In this document: one piece after another, positions 1 through 8,400 of the stretch
Layout of the letters: every line of letters begins with the position of its first letter
Position numbering within the stretch: the first letter of the stretch is position 1
NCBI GenBank assembly: GCA_021151835.1
Contig: JAGKWO010000067.1
Span: 1-14,842, forward strand
Direction of reading: 5' to 3'
DNA length: 14,842 nucleotides
Source: Gammaproteobacteria bacterium
Lineage (GTDB): Bacteria > Pseudomonadota > Gammaproteobacteria > Pseudomonadales > Cellvibrionaceae
Notes under the pieces: generated by a model
The model's database searches: none
Told to the model about the DNA's origin: nothing
What the model saw: the letters and a program-made list of their open reading frames with translations, nothing else
Program-made: the position numbers and the translations under genes

Positions 1-449
1 GAAAATTAATTAAAATAATTTTTCAATTTCTGGCAAACAAAAAATTAATATTTGGCTACTCGTGCGATTACAATGAGTACAAACATCGTAATCAGTACGA
101 TCTAATGCTCGGGAATAGTCAGATCGAATCCTGGGTGGGGAGGCAATTAGATAAATATATTCCCGGGGTTTATTGGTACACGTTGTTATCCGAAAGGTTG
201 ATGAAGCAGCATGGTATTAAAATTGAGGATATTATTCCTCAAACAGTGGCCGCTGAATCTCTTGGTGATAGTGCATTACATCTTTTAAAGTTTTTTGAAA
301 AACCAGAAGAGTGGGCAAAAAACGCTGATCGTATGGATAATTTATGCGAGAAAGTGGATGGTTTGTTTTCTCGGCGGGATGTGGAAAAAGCAATGGCCGG
401 TGTAACCAAGCTGTTTGAGTATGATGAGGTTATCGCTAATTGGCGATAA
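1..449 (+). CDS. C-terminal part of an unrecognised protein, cut by the left window edge
   Basis: The frame ending at the TAA at 447-449 is open from the first complete codon at base 3, so this is the tail of a longer gene, at least 148 residues, rather than a 114-residue ORF starting at ATG 105. That internal ATG has no Shine-Dalgarno sequence, and the residues before it (for example FGYSCDYNEYKHRNQYDL) read like ordinary protein. The visible part is hydrophilic with no membrane segment. It contains the aromatic stretch KYIPGVYWYTLLSERL, followed by a largely helical, charged C-terminus. The motif of a short basic segment, then PGVYW, then LLS, loosely recalls DUF3396/Imm52-type immunity proteins of type VI secretion or polymorphic toxin systems. 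That is only a resemblance by eye. An intrinsic terminator follows 31 bases after the stop. The function is not established; the coding status is fairly sure. Confidence 0.7.
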   Translation, partial: KLIKIIFQFLANKKLIFGYSCDYNEYKHRNQYDLMLGNSQIESWVGRQLDKYIPGVYWYTLLSERLMKQHGIKIEDIIPQTVAAESLGDSALHLLKFFEKPEEWAKNADRMDNLCEKVDGLFSRRDVEKAMAGVTKLFEYDEVIANWR

Positions 450-480
450 TAAATTGCCACCTCTTCCAGGCGTTCAACCC

Positions 481-509
481 AAAATGCCGCTCCCAAGTGG
501 CATTTTTTT
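481..509 (+). terminator. Rho-independent terminator of the left-edge gene
   Basis: The arm AAAATGCCGCT (481-491) pairs with AGTGGCATTTT (496-506) through 11 base pairs, including one G-U, around a four-base loop CCCA. The right arm runs into a tract of seven T (503-509). It lies 31 bases after the stop at 449. Read on the other strand the stem is followed by GGG, so it is mainly a plus-strand terminator. Confidence 0.85.
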
Positions 510-623
510 CGTTAAAATATCACACCTTTTTAACACCCTGTCCAAACGGTGAAGTTACACCTTGCGGCACAGGGCGGGCAATTTTTTTGAATGTGATTTT
601 ATTTGTTGACCTTATAAAGGAGG

Positions 624-2726
624 TCAAGACTCCATATTAAAATCGTAAGTCATTCCCGTGCTCGGTTCTTGCAAATAATGCCCCTGAATGTAGTGCGCGC
701 CTGCTTGCCACAAGGTAGAAAGCACGCTGGCATTTTCCACAAACGGCACCAGCGTGATTTTGTTTTCACTATTTAATTGCTCAATTAAATGGATCAGGGT
801 TTCCGGGCTTTCATTGTTGTTCTGGATATCGGTAGTGAACGAGCCATCCACTTTAATCATGGTGGCGGGAACGTGGGTCAAGGTATTGAATGGATTCAGC
901 GAACAACCGAAATTGCTGATCGCAAAATGCGTCTTGAGTTTTTCCAATCCACTTGAAAAATGTTTGGCTGCATTCAGGTGGTTGGTGACATCAATTTCCT
1001 GGGCCTGGAACACAATTGAGTCTGGCGATAATTTCGCGGCTTTAAAAGCTACGCCGAGCCATGGCAGTAATGATTCATCGCACAACGACTGGCGGCCGAT
1101 ATTAACAATCAACTTGGTTTTGTTGCCTTTGGCGCGGTGCTGCGACAACATTTTGATGGATTCGAGAATTACCCAGCGATCAATTTTGGTGGCGGCGCTG
1201 ATATTGGCCGCTGCTTCCAGAAAATGATTGGGGGAAATTTCCTCACCTTTTTCATCCAGCATGCGCAAATACACTTCGTAATATTCTTCGTCCGAACCGC
1301 GCAAGCTGATAATCGGCTGGAACAACAAACGGAAGCGGTCAGTTGCCAATGCTTGTTGAATAGCGGCGGCGATATCAATTTTAATTTCGCCTTTGGGGGT
1401 ATCCGGTTCAAACAAGAGTGCGCAGTTGCCATTATTGGCGCGGACTTTATCCATCGCGGTGCGCGCTTGTTCAATTACGGTATTGGTGTTGGTCGTGGTT
1501 TCATTAATTAATGAAATACCGATGCTGCAAGTAATTTGCAGGGTCTTGTGATCGATTTCGATAATATGCCCTTCAACGTCCTTGCACAGCTGCAAGGCGC
1601 GATTTACCGCTGCATCCGCTTTTACATTCGGGGCAATGATGGCAAAGGTTGAATCGCTCAGGCGCGCGATGGTATCGCTGGTATTGGCTTTGGCGCGCAA
1701 CAGGGTGGCAATGTCGACCAGCGCCAGATCAGCGCCGGCCACACCGAAAGTATTTTTAATTCGCTCGCTGAAATTATCCAGCTCGATATAAAACAAACAA
1801 AAAATTTGTTTCTCATCGACGGTATCAATAATGTGATCGAGCTGGTTGAGCAGGTATTGGCGATTGTAAACACCGGTCACCAGATCCTGCCATTTGATTT
1901 GCTTGAGCTGTGCTTCCAGTTGTTCATTGTTGCTGGGCGCCGTCGCGGTTGCCGCGCGCGCAAGGAACTGGATGCAGGGTTCTTCATCGTAAGTAACCAG
2001 AGACACTTCCAGATCGATATGTTTGGTCTCGCCAGCCTGGGTAATACCGGTGAATGCCAGTGAGCTTGACTCTGCTTCTTCACCTTTGAACGTGAATTCT
2101 TTCAAAAAGTTTTTCAAGCGGGTTTGGTCGGCGTCGCTCACCATATCCATGATCGGCATGGCTTCGATATCGTCTTTATTCTCGTAGGCAAATAATTCGG
2201 CAAAGGAATCGTTGGCGTAGAGATATAAACCGTCTTGCACAAAGGCGATGGCATCGCGCGAGCTGTCGAGCAATTGCTGGCTGCGACGCTCGGCCTCGCG
2301 GAAGCGGCGATCGGTATTGCGACGCGCCTGGCGATGTTCGCGGTTGCGCAACTCGCGGTCAATTACCAATAACAGGTGCTGGTCATTGTCGAGATTAACC
2401 ACATCGGCTGCACCAAAGCGCAACCCCTCAACAACCGCAAAGGGGTTTTCGTCTTCGTCCAGTTCGCTGAGCAGGATTACGGGAACATCTTTATTCAAAC
2501 GGCGAATTTGTTTGATGGCCGTTTGCGGGCTGGGGTTGGCGGTTTTGTCATTGCCAATTAACAGGTCCCAGCTTTGTTCTTGCAGCAATTTAACCAGGGC
2601 CTCTTCGCTTTCCACATGTTGGGCGCGGCAGGGGTGGCCAGAGGCGTGAAGCATGCTAATCAGTCGCTCGGCTTCCGAGCGCGAATTATTCAGGATGAGT
2701 AAGCGAATAGTATCTGTTGTTGTCAT
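624..2726 (-). CDS. fimX: FimX-like degenerate GGDEF/EAL c-di-GMP receptor for type IV pili
   Basis: This 700-residue protein has the FimX domain order and about its length (Pseudomonas FimX is about 690). An N-terminal receiver-like domain occupies roughly residues 1-125, a PAS domain 145-260, a GGDEF domain 275-440 and an EAL domain 450-695. The receiver has no clear phospho-acceptor aspartate (DLLIGND at 54-60). The GGDEF motif is replaced by LSDSTF (356-361), and EAL by EVY (484-486, in EVYLRM). The usual DDFG metal-binding motif of EAL enzymes reads SNFG (604-607). The protein is therefore very probably catalytically inactive in both directions. The EAL fold and the terminal QGHYLQEP (681-688) are kept, as expected of a c-di-GMP-binding effector. 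In the family, FimX sits at the cell pole and promotes type IV pilus assembly and twitching. The gene lies downstream of, and on the same strand as, a PilZ-like protein gene with a 343-base gap. The ATG at 2724-2726 has only a weak GAAG ribosome-binding site. Confidence 0.88.
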   Translation of the reverse strand: MTTTDTIRLLILNNSRSEAERLISMLHASGHPCRAQHVESEEALVKLLQEQSWDLLIGNDKTANPSPQTAIKQIRRLNKDVPVILLSELDEDENPFAVVEGLRFGAADVVNLDNDQHLLLVIDRELRNREHRQARRNTDRRFREAERRSQQLLDSSRDAIAFVQDGLYLYANDSFAELFAYENKDDIEAMPIMDMVSDADQTRLKNFLKEFTFKGEEAESSSLAFTGITQAGETKHIDLEVSLVTYDEEPCIQFLARAATATAPSNNEQLEAQLKQIKWQDLVTGVYNRQYLLNQLDHIIDTVDEKQIFCLFYIELDNFSERIKNTFGVAGADLALVDIATLLRAKANTSDTIARLSDSTFAIIAPNVKADAAVNRALQLCKDVEGHIIEIDHKTLQITCSIGISLINETTTNTNTVIEQARTAMDKVRANNGNCALLFEPDTPKGEIKIDIAAAIQQALATDRFRLLFQPIISLRGSDEEYYEVYLRMLDEKGEEISPNHFLEAAANISAATKIDRWVILESIKMLSQHRAKGNKTKLIVNIGRQSLCDESLLPWLGVAFKAAKLSPDSIVFQAQEIDVTNHLNAAKHFSSGLEKLKTHFAISNFGCSLNPFNTLTHVPATMIKVDGSFTTDIQNNNESPETLIHLIEQLNSENKITLVPFVENASVLSTLWQAGAHYIQGHYLQEPSTGMTYDFNMES

Positions 2727-3069
2727 AAGTCTTCAGTTATCAAGGATACCAATGCGCCCTATGTCTGGGTCACAAGTATTTACCCGGCGAGGATCGCAAT
2801 TGACTATAGCGCGTTTTTCCGCATTTGAGCCGCGGGCGTCCCTATTTCCTATTGTCGTCAGGTTGTTTTTGTCGATTTTGTGGATGGCATACTGCCGATA
2901 AGCCGGAAAACTCTACCATGTGTCGCCGTTTGCTTGCCTTGGTATACAAGCGTTTGATGGGGCAATATTACTGAAATCGATTTGCCGCTCAACTGCACAT
3001 GTTATTTATGCGATCTGGTCGTTGCTTTTGTGGTTTGGTTCGCACTACAGCGGATAAAGCCTGAGCAAT
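2727..3069. other. Intergenic region between the PilZ-like gene and fimX
   Basis: These 343 bases separate two minus-strand genes. No convincing gene, strong terminator or well-matched promoter was found. A short ORF from ATG 2919 would give 18 residues but has no ribosome-binding site. On the minus strand a TATAGT hexamer lies about 80 bases before the fimX ATG but lacks a good -35 partner. The length of the gap suggests fimX has its own promoter, which cannot be placed from sequence alone. Confidence 0.4.
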
Positions 3070-4923
3070 TTATTGCCAGACCGAGTCGAAATCGTCTTTT
3101 TTCTCCTCTGCGGGTTTGGCGGTGGCCAGCTCGCGATAACCGAATTGGCTGAAGGCACCGGTAGCAAACAGGCGATTTGTTAATTGCACTGGCAGGTCGC
3201 CCTGGTGACTCACCCCGGCCTGCGGTTGCAGATAGAGCCGCGCCTTGCTGTATTCATGAAAACTGATGGCGTTGGCAATCAAGCTGGGTGGCTGGTTAAT
3301 GGCTTTGAGTTCGGGAATTTGCAAGGCGCGCAGGTATTCGGCGAAACCCCCGGTTTTATGGACTGCTGCCAAACCTACCGGGATAGCATGGGGAGCAAGG
3401 ATCTGGATTCCCAATTGCGTTGCCCCTTTGGTCTGGTGTGCCCAGCGCACGACACCTATCGCCCATTTGGTACGGCCGTATTCACGGAGCGCCAGCAACT
3501 CCCCGGCGCGTACCTGTACCGGAATCTCCTCGCGCCACTCCAGCCCGTAACCGCCAAGGCTGCGGTCAATCAAGGGCACGGTGTAAACGGGATGGTTGCC
3601 CTGGTAATTATCCTTTTCCTGGGATTTAAGCTGCTTTTCAATATTGATTGTTGGTAAGGCTTTGCCATCAAGGATGGTTCCCTTGATATCGAAAGCATCC
3701 CCCCAGGGGTCATTGGCTTTCTTCGTATCATCAACCTTCAATTGCACGCCGCGCTTCTGGTAGATCGCCCCTTTTTCCGGCGTACCGCTGATCGCGCTCG
3801 ACTGGTTTAAGAACAGGTTGAACGGTTGCTCGCCCGCCAGATGAAAATGGATATTGGTGAGTCCAATCGTCACTTCTATATCGCTGTTAACTTCCTGGCG
3901 CTCAAAACTGCGCATCGCCAGATGACTCCAGGCCTGTTCCAGGTGTTTGGTCAACGCCGCGGTGAGGCTGACCCCCGCAGGTAACGGACTCTGTTCAGCT
4001 TCGATAGTTGCCTTGGCGATTTCTTGCAGTCGTTGCACCAGATGCGTGGTTCGCAGTTCCATCAGCGCGGTGGGTACCGGCTCCGCTGCGGGCCGCCAAT
4101 TGGATTTATAAAAAGGTGGCCGGTTGCTATCCAGCAACACCACAAACAGGTTCTCCTTACCCGCCGGGGTGTAGTTTTCCAATTCAGCATTCGCGGCGAG
4201 CAAATCCAGGAGCTTATAGGTGTTTTCGATTTCATCCTGCCGCAGTTGATTCGGGCGGGCGGTCGCCAGCAATAAAATCCGCAGATACAACTGATGGATA
4301 TTCTTCACGCCGCGATGGTGAGGCAGGTTTTCCTCTACCGGCAGGTATTCCAGTTCCAGCACCCGCGCAAGGCGATAGAGCGCATGGATTTCTGCCCACA
4401 CCTGACTGGAGATAGGTAAATAAAGCTGATAAGAGCGCAACAACAGCAAGCCAAGGGCGGTCAGCGCGCGCTGGATGGCGAGAGCGAGTTCCTGGGGATG
4501 TTCAGTTTTTTCCGGAGGCTTGCGTGCTTTGGTACAAAGGTCGCGCACTACCGCCAGGTAGCTATTCAGGAAATGTTTCTGGATGGCCTGGGCTACCGTC
4601 GCCGTTTTGAGCGCGGCTTCGGGCAGGATCAGCGGTTGGTTCAAATACTTCAGCGCCAACCCGTTCAATGTCTGGTGCACGGGAATACGCAATAATTCCA
4701 GCAAATGCAGGCGGTTTTCCCAGGATGTTTGCAGCCGGCTTAGTTCATGGACCGCGTTATACAAGGGAGCGCTGACCTGTTGGGCCTGGGTGAGTGGTAG
4801 TTGCTGCAGCCACTGTTTGACCTGTGCTTCTTTATTACCCCCGCAAAAACTGAGCTGTGTCAGTGTCTGGGCCGGAACGACCAGCTTGCTCAGTAAGGGT
4901 TGTAGGTCGATTTCCAGGGTCAT
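3070..4923 (-). CDS. Uncharacterised 617-residue protein with C-terminal PilZ-like segment, next to fimX
   Basis: The first 350 or so residues are helical, rich in leucine and alanine, and contain no motif I recognise. From about 350 to 420 there is a beta-rich segment. Residues 445-515 resemble a PilZ domain: LIDRSLGGYGLEW (451-463) fits the (D/N)xSxxG c-di-GMP motif as D453, S455, G458. It is followed by WAIGVVRWAH (487-496) and LGIQIL (504-509), which look like PilZ beta strands. The upstream arginine motif RxxxR is not evident, so ligand binding is uncertain. There is no signal peptide or membrane helix, so the protein is probably cytoplasmic. The C-terminus is acidic and ends DDFDSVWQ. 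Pseudomonas also has, from memory, an uncharacterised gene of similar size beside fimX, sometimes annotated as a chaperone. A role in the same c-di-GMP/pilus circuit is inferred from context only. The ATG at 4921-4923 has a weak ribosome-binding site. Confidence 0.75.
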   Translation of the reverse strand: MTLEIDLQPLLSKLVVPAQTLTQLSFCGGNKEAQVKQWLQQLPLTQAQQVSAPLYNAVHELSRLQTSWENRLHLLELLRIPVHQTLNGLALKYLNQPLILPEAALKTATVAQAIQKHFLNSYLAVVRDLCTKARKPPEKTEHPQELALAIQRALTALGLLLLRSYQLYLPISSQVWAEIHALYRLARVLELEYLPVEENLPHHRGVKNIHQLYLRILLLATARPNQLRQDEIENTYKLLDLLAANAELENYTPAGKENLFVVLLDSNRPPFYKSNWRPAAEPVPTALMELRTTHLVQRLQEIAKATIEAEQSPLPAGVSLTAALTKHLEQAWSHLAMRSFERQEVNSDIEVTIGLTNIHFHLAGEQPFNLFLNQSSAISGTPEKGAIYQKRGVQLKVDDTKKANDPWGDAFDIKGTILDGKALPTINIEKQLKSQEKDNYQGNHPVYTVPLIDRSLGGYGLEWREEIPVQVRAGELLALREYGRTKWAIGVVRWAHQTKGATQLGIQILAPHAIPVGLAAVHKTGGFAEYLRALQIPELKAINQPPSLIANAISFHEYSKARLYLQPQAGVSHQGDLPVQLTNRLFATGAFSQFGYRELATAKPAEEKKDDFDSVWQ

Positions 4924-4946
4924 TCAGTCGCCATCTTTAAGTTGCA

Positions 4947-4975
4947 GTTATAACTATCCCGTTGAATATAGACAA
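4947..4975 (-). promoter_or_regulatory. Candidate sigma-70 promoter of the PilZ-like gene
   Basis: Read on the minus strand, TTGTCT (4970-4975, four of six to TTGACA) is followed after exactly 17 bases by TATAAC (4947-4952, five of six to TATAAT). Transcription would begin near 4940, leaving a leader of about 17 bases before the ATG at 4923. Confidence 0.5.
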
Positions 4976-5161
4976 TTTTAGACGAGTTTTCGAAATTACT
5001 GCTGTTTAGCGGTAATAAGCCTGTCTGTTAAACCCCGGAGCTATTAAATAGTTTGGTTCGCAGGATGGAAGATCGTTCCAGCGAGTCGGTGAGAGGCCGG
5101 CCACTGTGGGCGGGATTGCGGCAGTTGATACGGCAGTTTTGCAACCGGTTTTGCGCATATT

Positions 5162-5222
5162 TGGTGCAATACGGACGCATGGTGAATTAAATGTTCGGAC
5201 AGTGATTTTTAATATTGCACCA
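5162..5222. promoter_or_regulatory. Candidate NtrC-type enhancer: inverted pair of TGGTGCA half-sites
   Basis: TGGTGCAATA (5162-5171) is repeated exactly as its reverse complement TATTGCACCA (5213-5222), 41 bases further on. TGCACCA/TGGTGCA is the half-site of NtrC (TGCACCA-N3-TGGTGCA). The first copy also has a partial partner in the correct 17-bp register, TGCGCAT-ATT-TGGTGCA (5152-5168), with four of seven matches in the left half and seven of seven in the right. The pair lies about 230-290 bases upstream of the predicted transcription start of the nitrate reductase gene, a usual enhancer distance. Assignment to NtrC is inference. Confidence 0.5.
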
Positions 5223-5309
5223 CAGCAAAACAAATGCGTGCCCGATGACTTGAAACTTGCATTTTTACGGGGCAAAAAAATTTAATTTTCTTTTGCGGGC
5301 ATCGTTATG

Positions 5310-5328
5310 CGGATTGGTTTTCAATCCG
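5310..5328. repeat. Short inverted repeat upstream of the nitrate reductase gene
   Basis: CGGATTG (5310-5316) and CAATCCG (5322-5328) form a perfect 7-bp inverted repeat around GTTTT. There is no T tract on either strand, so it is not a typical terminator. Its place between the enhancer-like sites and the IHF-like site suggests a possible protein-binding site, without further evidence. Confidence 0.35.
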
Positions 5329-5352
5329 GCCAAAGCATTTAAATTTTTTAAA

Positions 5353-5365
5353 TATCAATCGGTTA
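5353..5365 (+). promoter_or_regulatory. Candidate IHF-binding site
   Basis: TATCAATCGGTTA fits the IHF consensus WATCAA-N4-TTR at every defined position. The bases just before it (5338-5352) are almost all A or T, as is common beside IHF sites. It lies about 87-99 bases upstream of the predicted sigma-54 transcription start, between the enhancer-like repeats and the promoter. DNA bending is normally needed at this position for an enhancer protein to reach sigma-54 polymerase. Confidence 0.55.
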
Positions 5366-5425
5366 ACTTCTGTTTTTGATTTCGAATAAGTTCCGTTGGT
5401 GAAAACACGTCGCGCTTCAGGCCAC

Positions 5426-5441
5426 TGGCATAGCGCTTGCT
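5426..5441 (+). promoter_or_regulatory. Sigma-54 (RpoN) -24/-12 promoter of the nitrate reductase gene
   Basis: TGGCATA-GCGC-TTGCT matches the sigma-54 consensus TGGCACG-N4-TTGCW. The GG (5427-5428) and GC (5439-5440) are separated by the required 10 bases. With the C of GC at -12, transcription would start near 5452, only about 20 bases before the chosen start codon. Nitrogen-limitation control by NtrC through sigma-54 is known for assimilatory nitrate reductase operons in several proteobacteria. Confidence 0.82.
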
Positions 5442-5456
5442 AAACCCCTCCCAATG

Positions 5457-5461
5457 AGGAG
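5457..5461 (+). promoter_or_regulatory. Ribosome-binding site that sets the nitrate reductase start
   Basis: AGGAG lies 10 bases before ATG 5472. An in-frame ATG at 5454 overlaps this site, has no Shine-Dalgarno of its own, and would leave a leader of about two bases from the predicted sigma-54 start. The downstream ATG is therefore preferred. Confidence 0.75.
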
Positions 5462-5471
5462 TTGCAGGCCT

Positions 5472-8400
5472 ATGTCGAGTTCTGTTGTTAAATCGGTACG
5501 TTCCGTGTGTCCCTACTGTGGTGTGGGGTGCGGTATGGTTCTAGAGAGTGATGGCAAAAAAGTCATCAAGGTGTCGGGCGATAAAAACCATCCTTCCAAT
5601 TTCGGACGCTTGTGTACCAAAGGCCAGACCAGTGCCCAGGCGTTAGTTAATTCCGGGCGGATGGAATCAGCGTTTGTGCGCACCGAGCGCCATCGCGACC
5701 CCGTAAAAACCCCAATGGCCCAGGCAATCAGCACGGCTGCAAAACGCCTGCGCGACATCCTTGATCAATACGGCCCCGATGCACTGAGCTTTTATGTGTC
5801 CGGGCAAATGTCCATCGAATCCCAATATCTGGTGAACAAACTCTGCAAAGGTTTTGTGCGCACCAACAATATCGAATCCAATTCGCGCTTGTGTATGGCA
5901 AGTGCGGGGATGGGTTACAAACTGTCACTGGGTGCAGATGCGCCACCGGGCTCCTACCAGGATTTTGATCACACCGATTTATTTTTTGTGATCGGCGCAA
6001 ATATGGCGGATTGCCATCCGATTTTATATTTGCGCATGATGGATCGCGTAAAGGCCGGGGCAAAATTAATTGTTGCTGATCCGCGCCGCACAACCACTGC
6101 TGAAAAAGCCGATTTGTTTTTGCCCATCAAACCGGGAACCGATCTGGCATTGTTAAATGGCTTGTTATTTTTACTGCACAAAAATGGCAAAACCGATTCG
6201 GAATTTATCGCGCAATACACGCACGGTTGGGAAAATTTTCCGGAATTTTTAGCCGATTACACACCGGAAAATGTGAGTGATATTACCGGCCTCCCGGTCG
6301 ATTCAATTATTAACGCCGCCGACCTGATTGGCGCCGCGCCCGAGTTTATGACTTGCTGGACCATGGGCCTGAACCAAAGTACCCACGGAACCTGGAACAC
6401 CAACGCCATTTGTAATTTGCATTTGGCAACGGGAAAAATTTGCCGCTTGGGCAGTGGGCCATTTTCACTCACCGGCCAACCCAATGCGATGGGCGGCCGT
6501 GAAATGGGTTATATGGGGCCGGGTTTGCCGGGCCAACGCGCGTTGCTGGTAGAAAAAGATCGCGACTTTATTGAAAACCTGTGGGGCATTCCGCCGGGTT
6601 CGATCAGTACCCGATTAGGCAAAGGTACGGTGGATCTGTTTGAGCGCATGGCCGCCGGTGAAATAAAAGCCTGCTGGATTATTTGTACCAATCCGGTGGC
6701 TTCCGTACCCAATCGCAAAATTGTGATCGAGGGTTTGCAAAACGCTGAACTCGTTATTGCGCAAGATGCCTTCCTCGATACCGAAACCAATCGCTACGCC
6801 GATATTTTATTGCCCGGCGCATTATGGGCAGAAGCGGAAGGCGTGATGATTAATTCCGAGCGCAATATCACGCTGATGCAAGAAGCTGTGCAGCCTCCCG
6901 GTGACGCCATGGCAGATTGGGAAATTGTGGCCCGCGTTGCGCGCGCAATGGGTTTTGTTGAAGGATTTAATTTTAATTCGGCGGCAGACGTATTCGAAGA
7001 GATCAAACAAAGTTATAACCCGGCAACCGGCTACGATCTGCGCGGCGTCAGCTACGAGCGTTTGCGTAAGGAACCATTGCAATGGCCGTGTGCCGATGAA
7101 CATTCCAATCGCAATCCAATTCGTTATTTAAATACCGGTATCAACCAGCCCTTGAAAATCGCCGACAATGGTTCGGTTCCCAAACTCCAATTTGCCACTG
7201 AATCCGGTAAGGCAAATTTTTTACCGCGCCCGCACGTAAACCCCGCTGAAATGCCTGATGCGGAATTTCCCATGGTGCTAAACACCGGGCGCGTACAACA
7301 CCAATGGCATACGCTGACCAAAACCGGAAAAATCCCGACGCTCAACAAATTAAACCCCGGCACCTTCGTGGAAATAAATCCGCACGACGCCGCTGAATTG
7401 GGAATAAAAAATAAAGATAAGGTGGAAGTACGCTCCCGTCGCGGCTACGTAATCCTGCCCGCCGTAGTGACTGATCGCGTGCTTCCCGGCAATTGCTTTG
7501 CACCCATACATTGGAATGATGTGTATGGCGATAACCTTTGTATTAATGCCGTGACCAGCGACAAAGTTGATGCAATTTCCTTGCAGCCGGAATTAAAAGT
7601 AGCAGCCGTTGCAGTAAAACGTGTTGAGGTTTTTGCCGAGGCATCCGCCAGCGTTAGTGATTATGCAGCCGCACCTGCAAGCCCATCGGAACTGATAAAT
7701 AATCCATGGGCATTTGCGCCTGCGGCGGAGGAAACCAGTATGGCTTTAATTAAAACCTTCGCCGAAAAAATCGGCGTGGTTGAAATAGTCGCGCCGCCAT
7801 TTTCGGCAGATGAAAAAACCTACCTCGCCGGGTTTATCGGTGGCTTGCAAGCCAGTGCCAAATTTATCCAGGCCGTGCCAGCGTTGCCGGGCGATGCACC
7901 GGTCAGCGCGGAATATCGCCACTGGGTAAATGGCATGCTCGCCGGTATGTTCAGCCGGGTGTTGCCTGCGGGGGTGAGTGTATCAGCGGAAAATAAACCG
8001 GCGCTAACATTGCTGTGGGCTTCACAAACCGGCAATGCAGAAACCCTGGCGCAAAAATTCAGGCAGGAATTGTTGGCGCAAGGTTGGGCGGTAAATGTGT
8101 ACTCGATGAATGATTACTCGGTGGCTAAACTTGCTGCGGATAAATTTGTCGTTTTCATTACCAGCACGTTTGGTGATGGCGATGCGCCTGACAATGGCGG
8201 TGATTTCTGGAATCAATTAAATGATGATGCCATGGTAGCGCTGGGCGAATTGCAATTTGGTTTGTTGGCGTTGGGTGATTCCAGTTACGACCAATTTTGC
8301 GGCCACGGTAAAAAATTGTTTGCGCGCTTGCAAGCGCTGGGCGCCAGGGCATTAGTGGAGCGTGTGGATTGCGACACGGATTTTGAAGTGCCAGCCGGCG

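Noticed and set aside
606..627. Inverted repeat TTGACCT/AGGTCAA overlapping the fimX stop, considered as a terminator
   Set aside because: The stem is 7 bp and AT-rich with an eight-base loop, and no T tract follows on either strand.
1137..1511. Plus-strand ORFs within fimX, and similar long antisense ORFs in the other large genes
   Set aside because: They are shadows of well-supported genes on the opposite strand and have no domain content.
2919..2975. Possible 18-residue small protein between the PilZ-like gene and fimX
   Set aside because: There is no ribosome-binding site, and an ORF this short is expected by chance.
5006..5275. Minus-strand ORF of 89 codons in the nitrate reductase upstream region
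   Set aside because: It has no recognisable protein character and overlaps the candidate enhancer sites; the composition looks like non-coding DNA read by chance.
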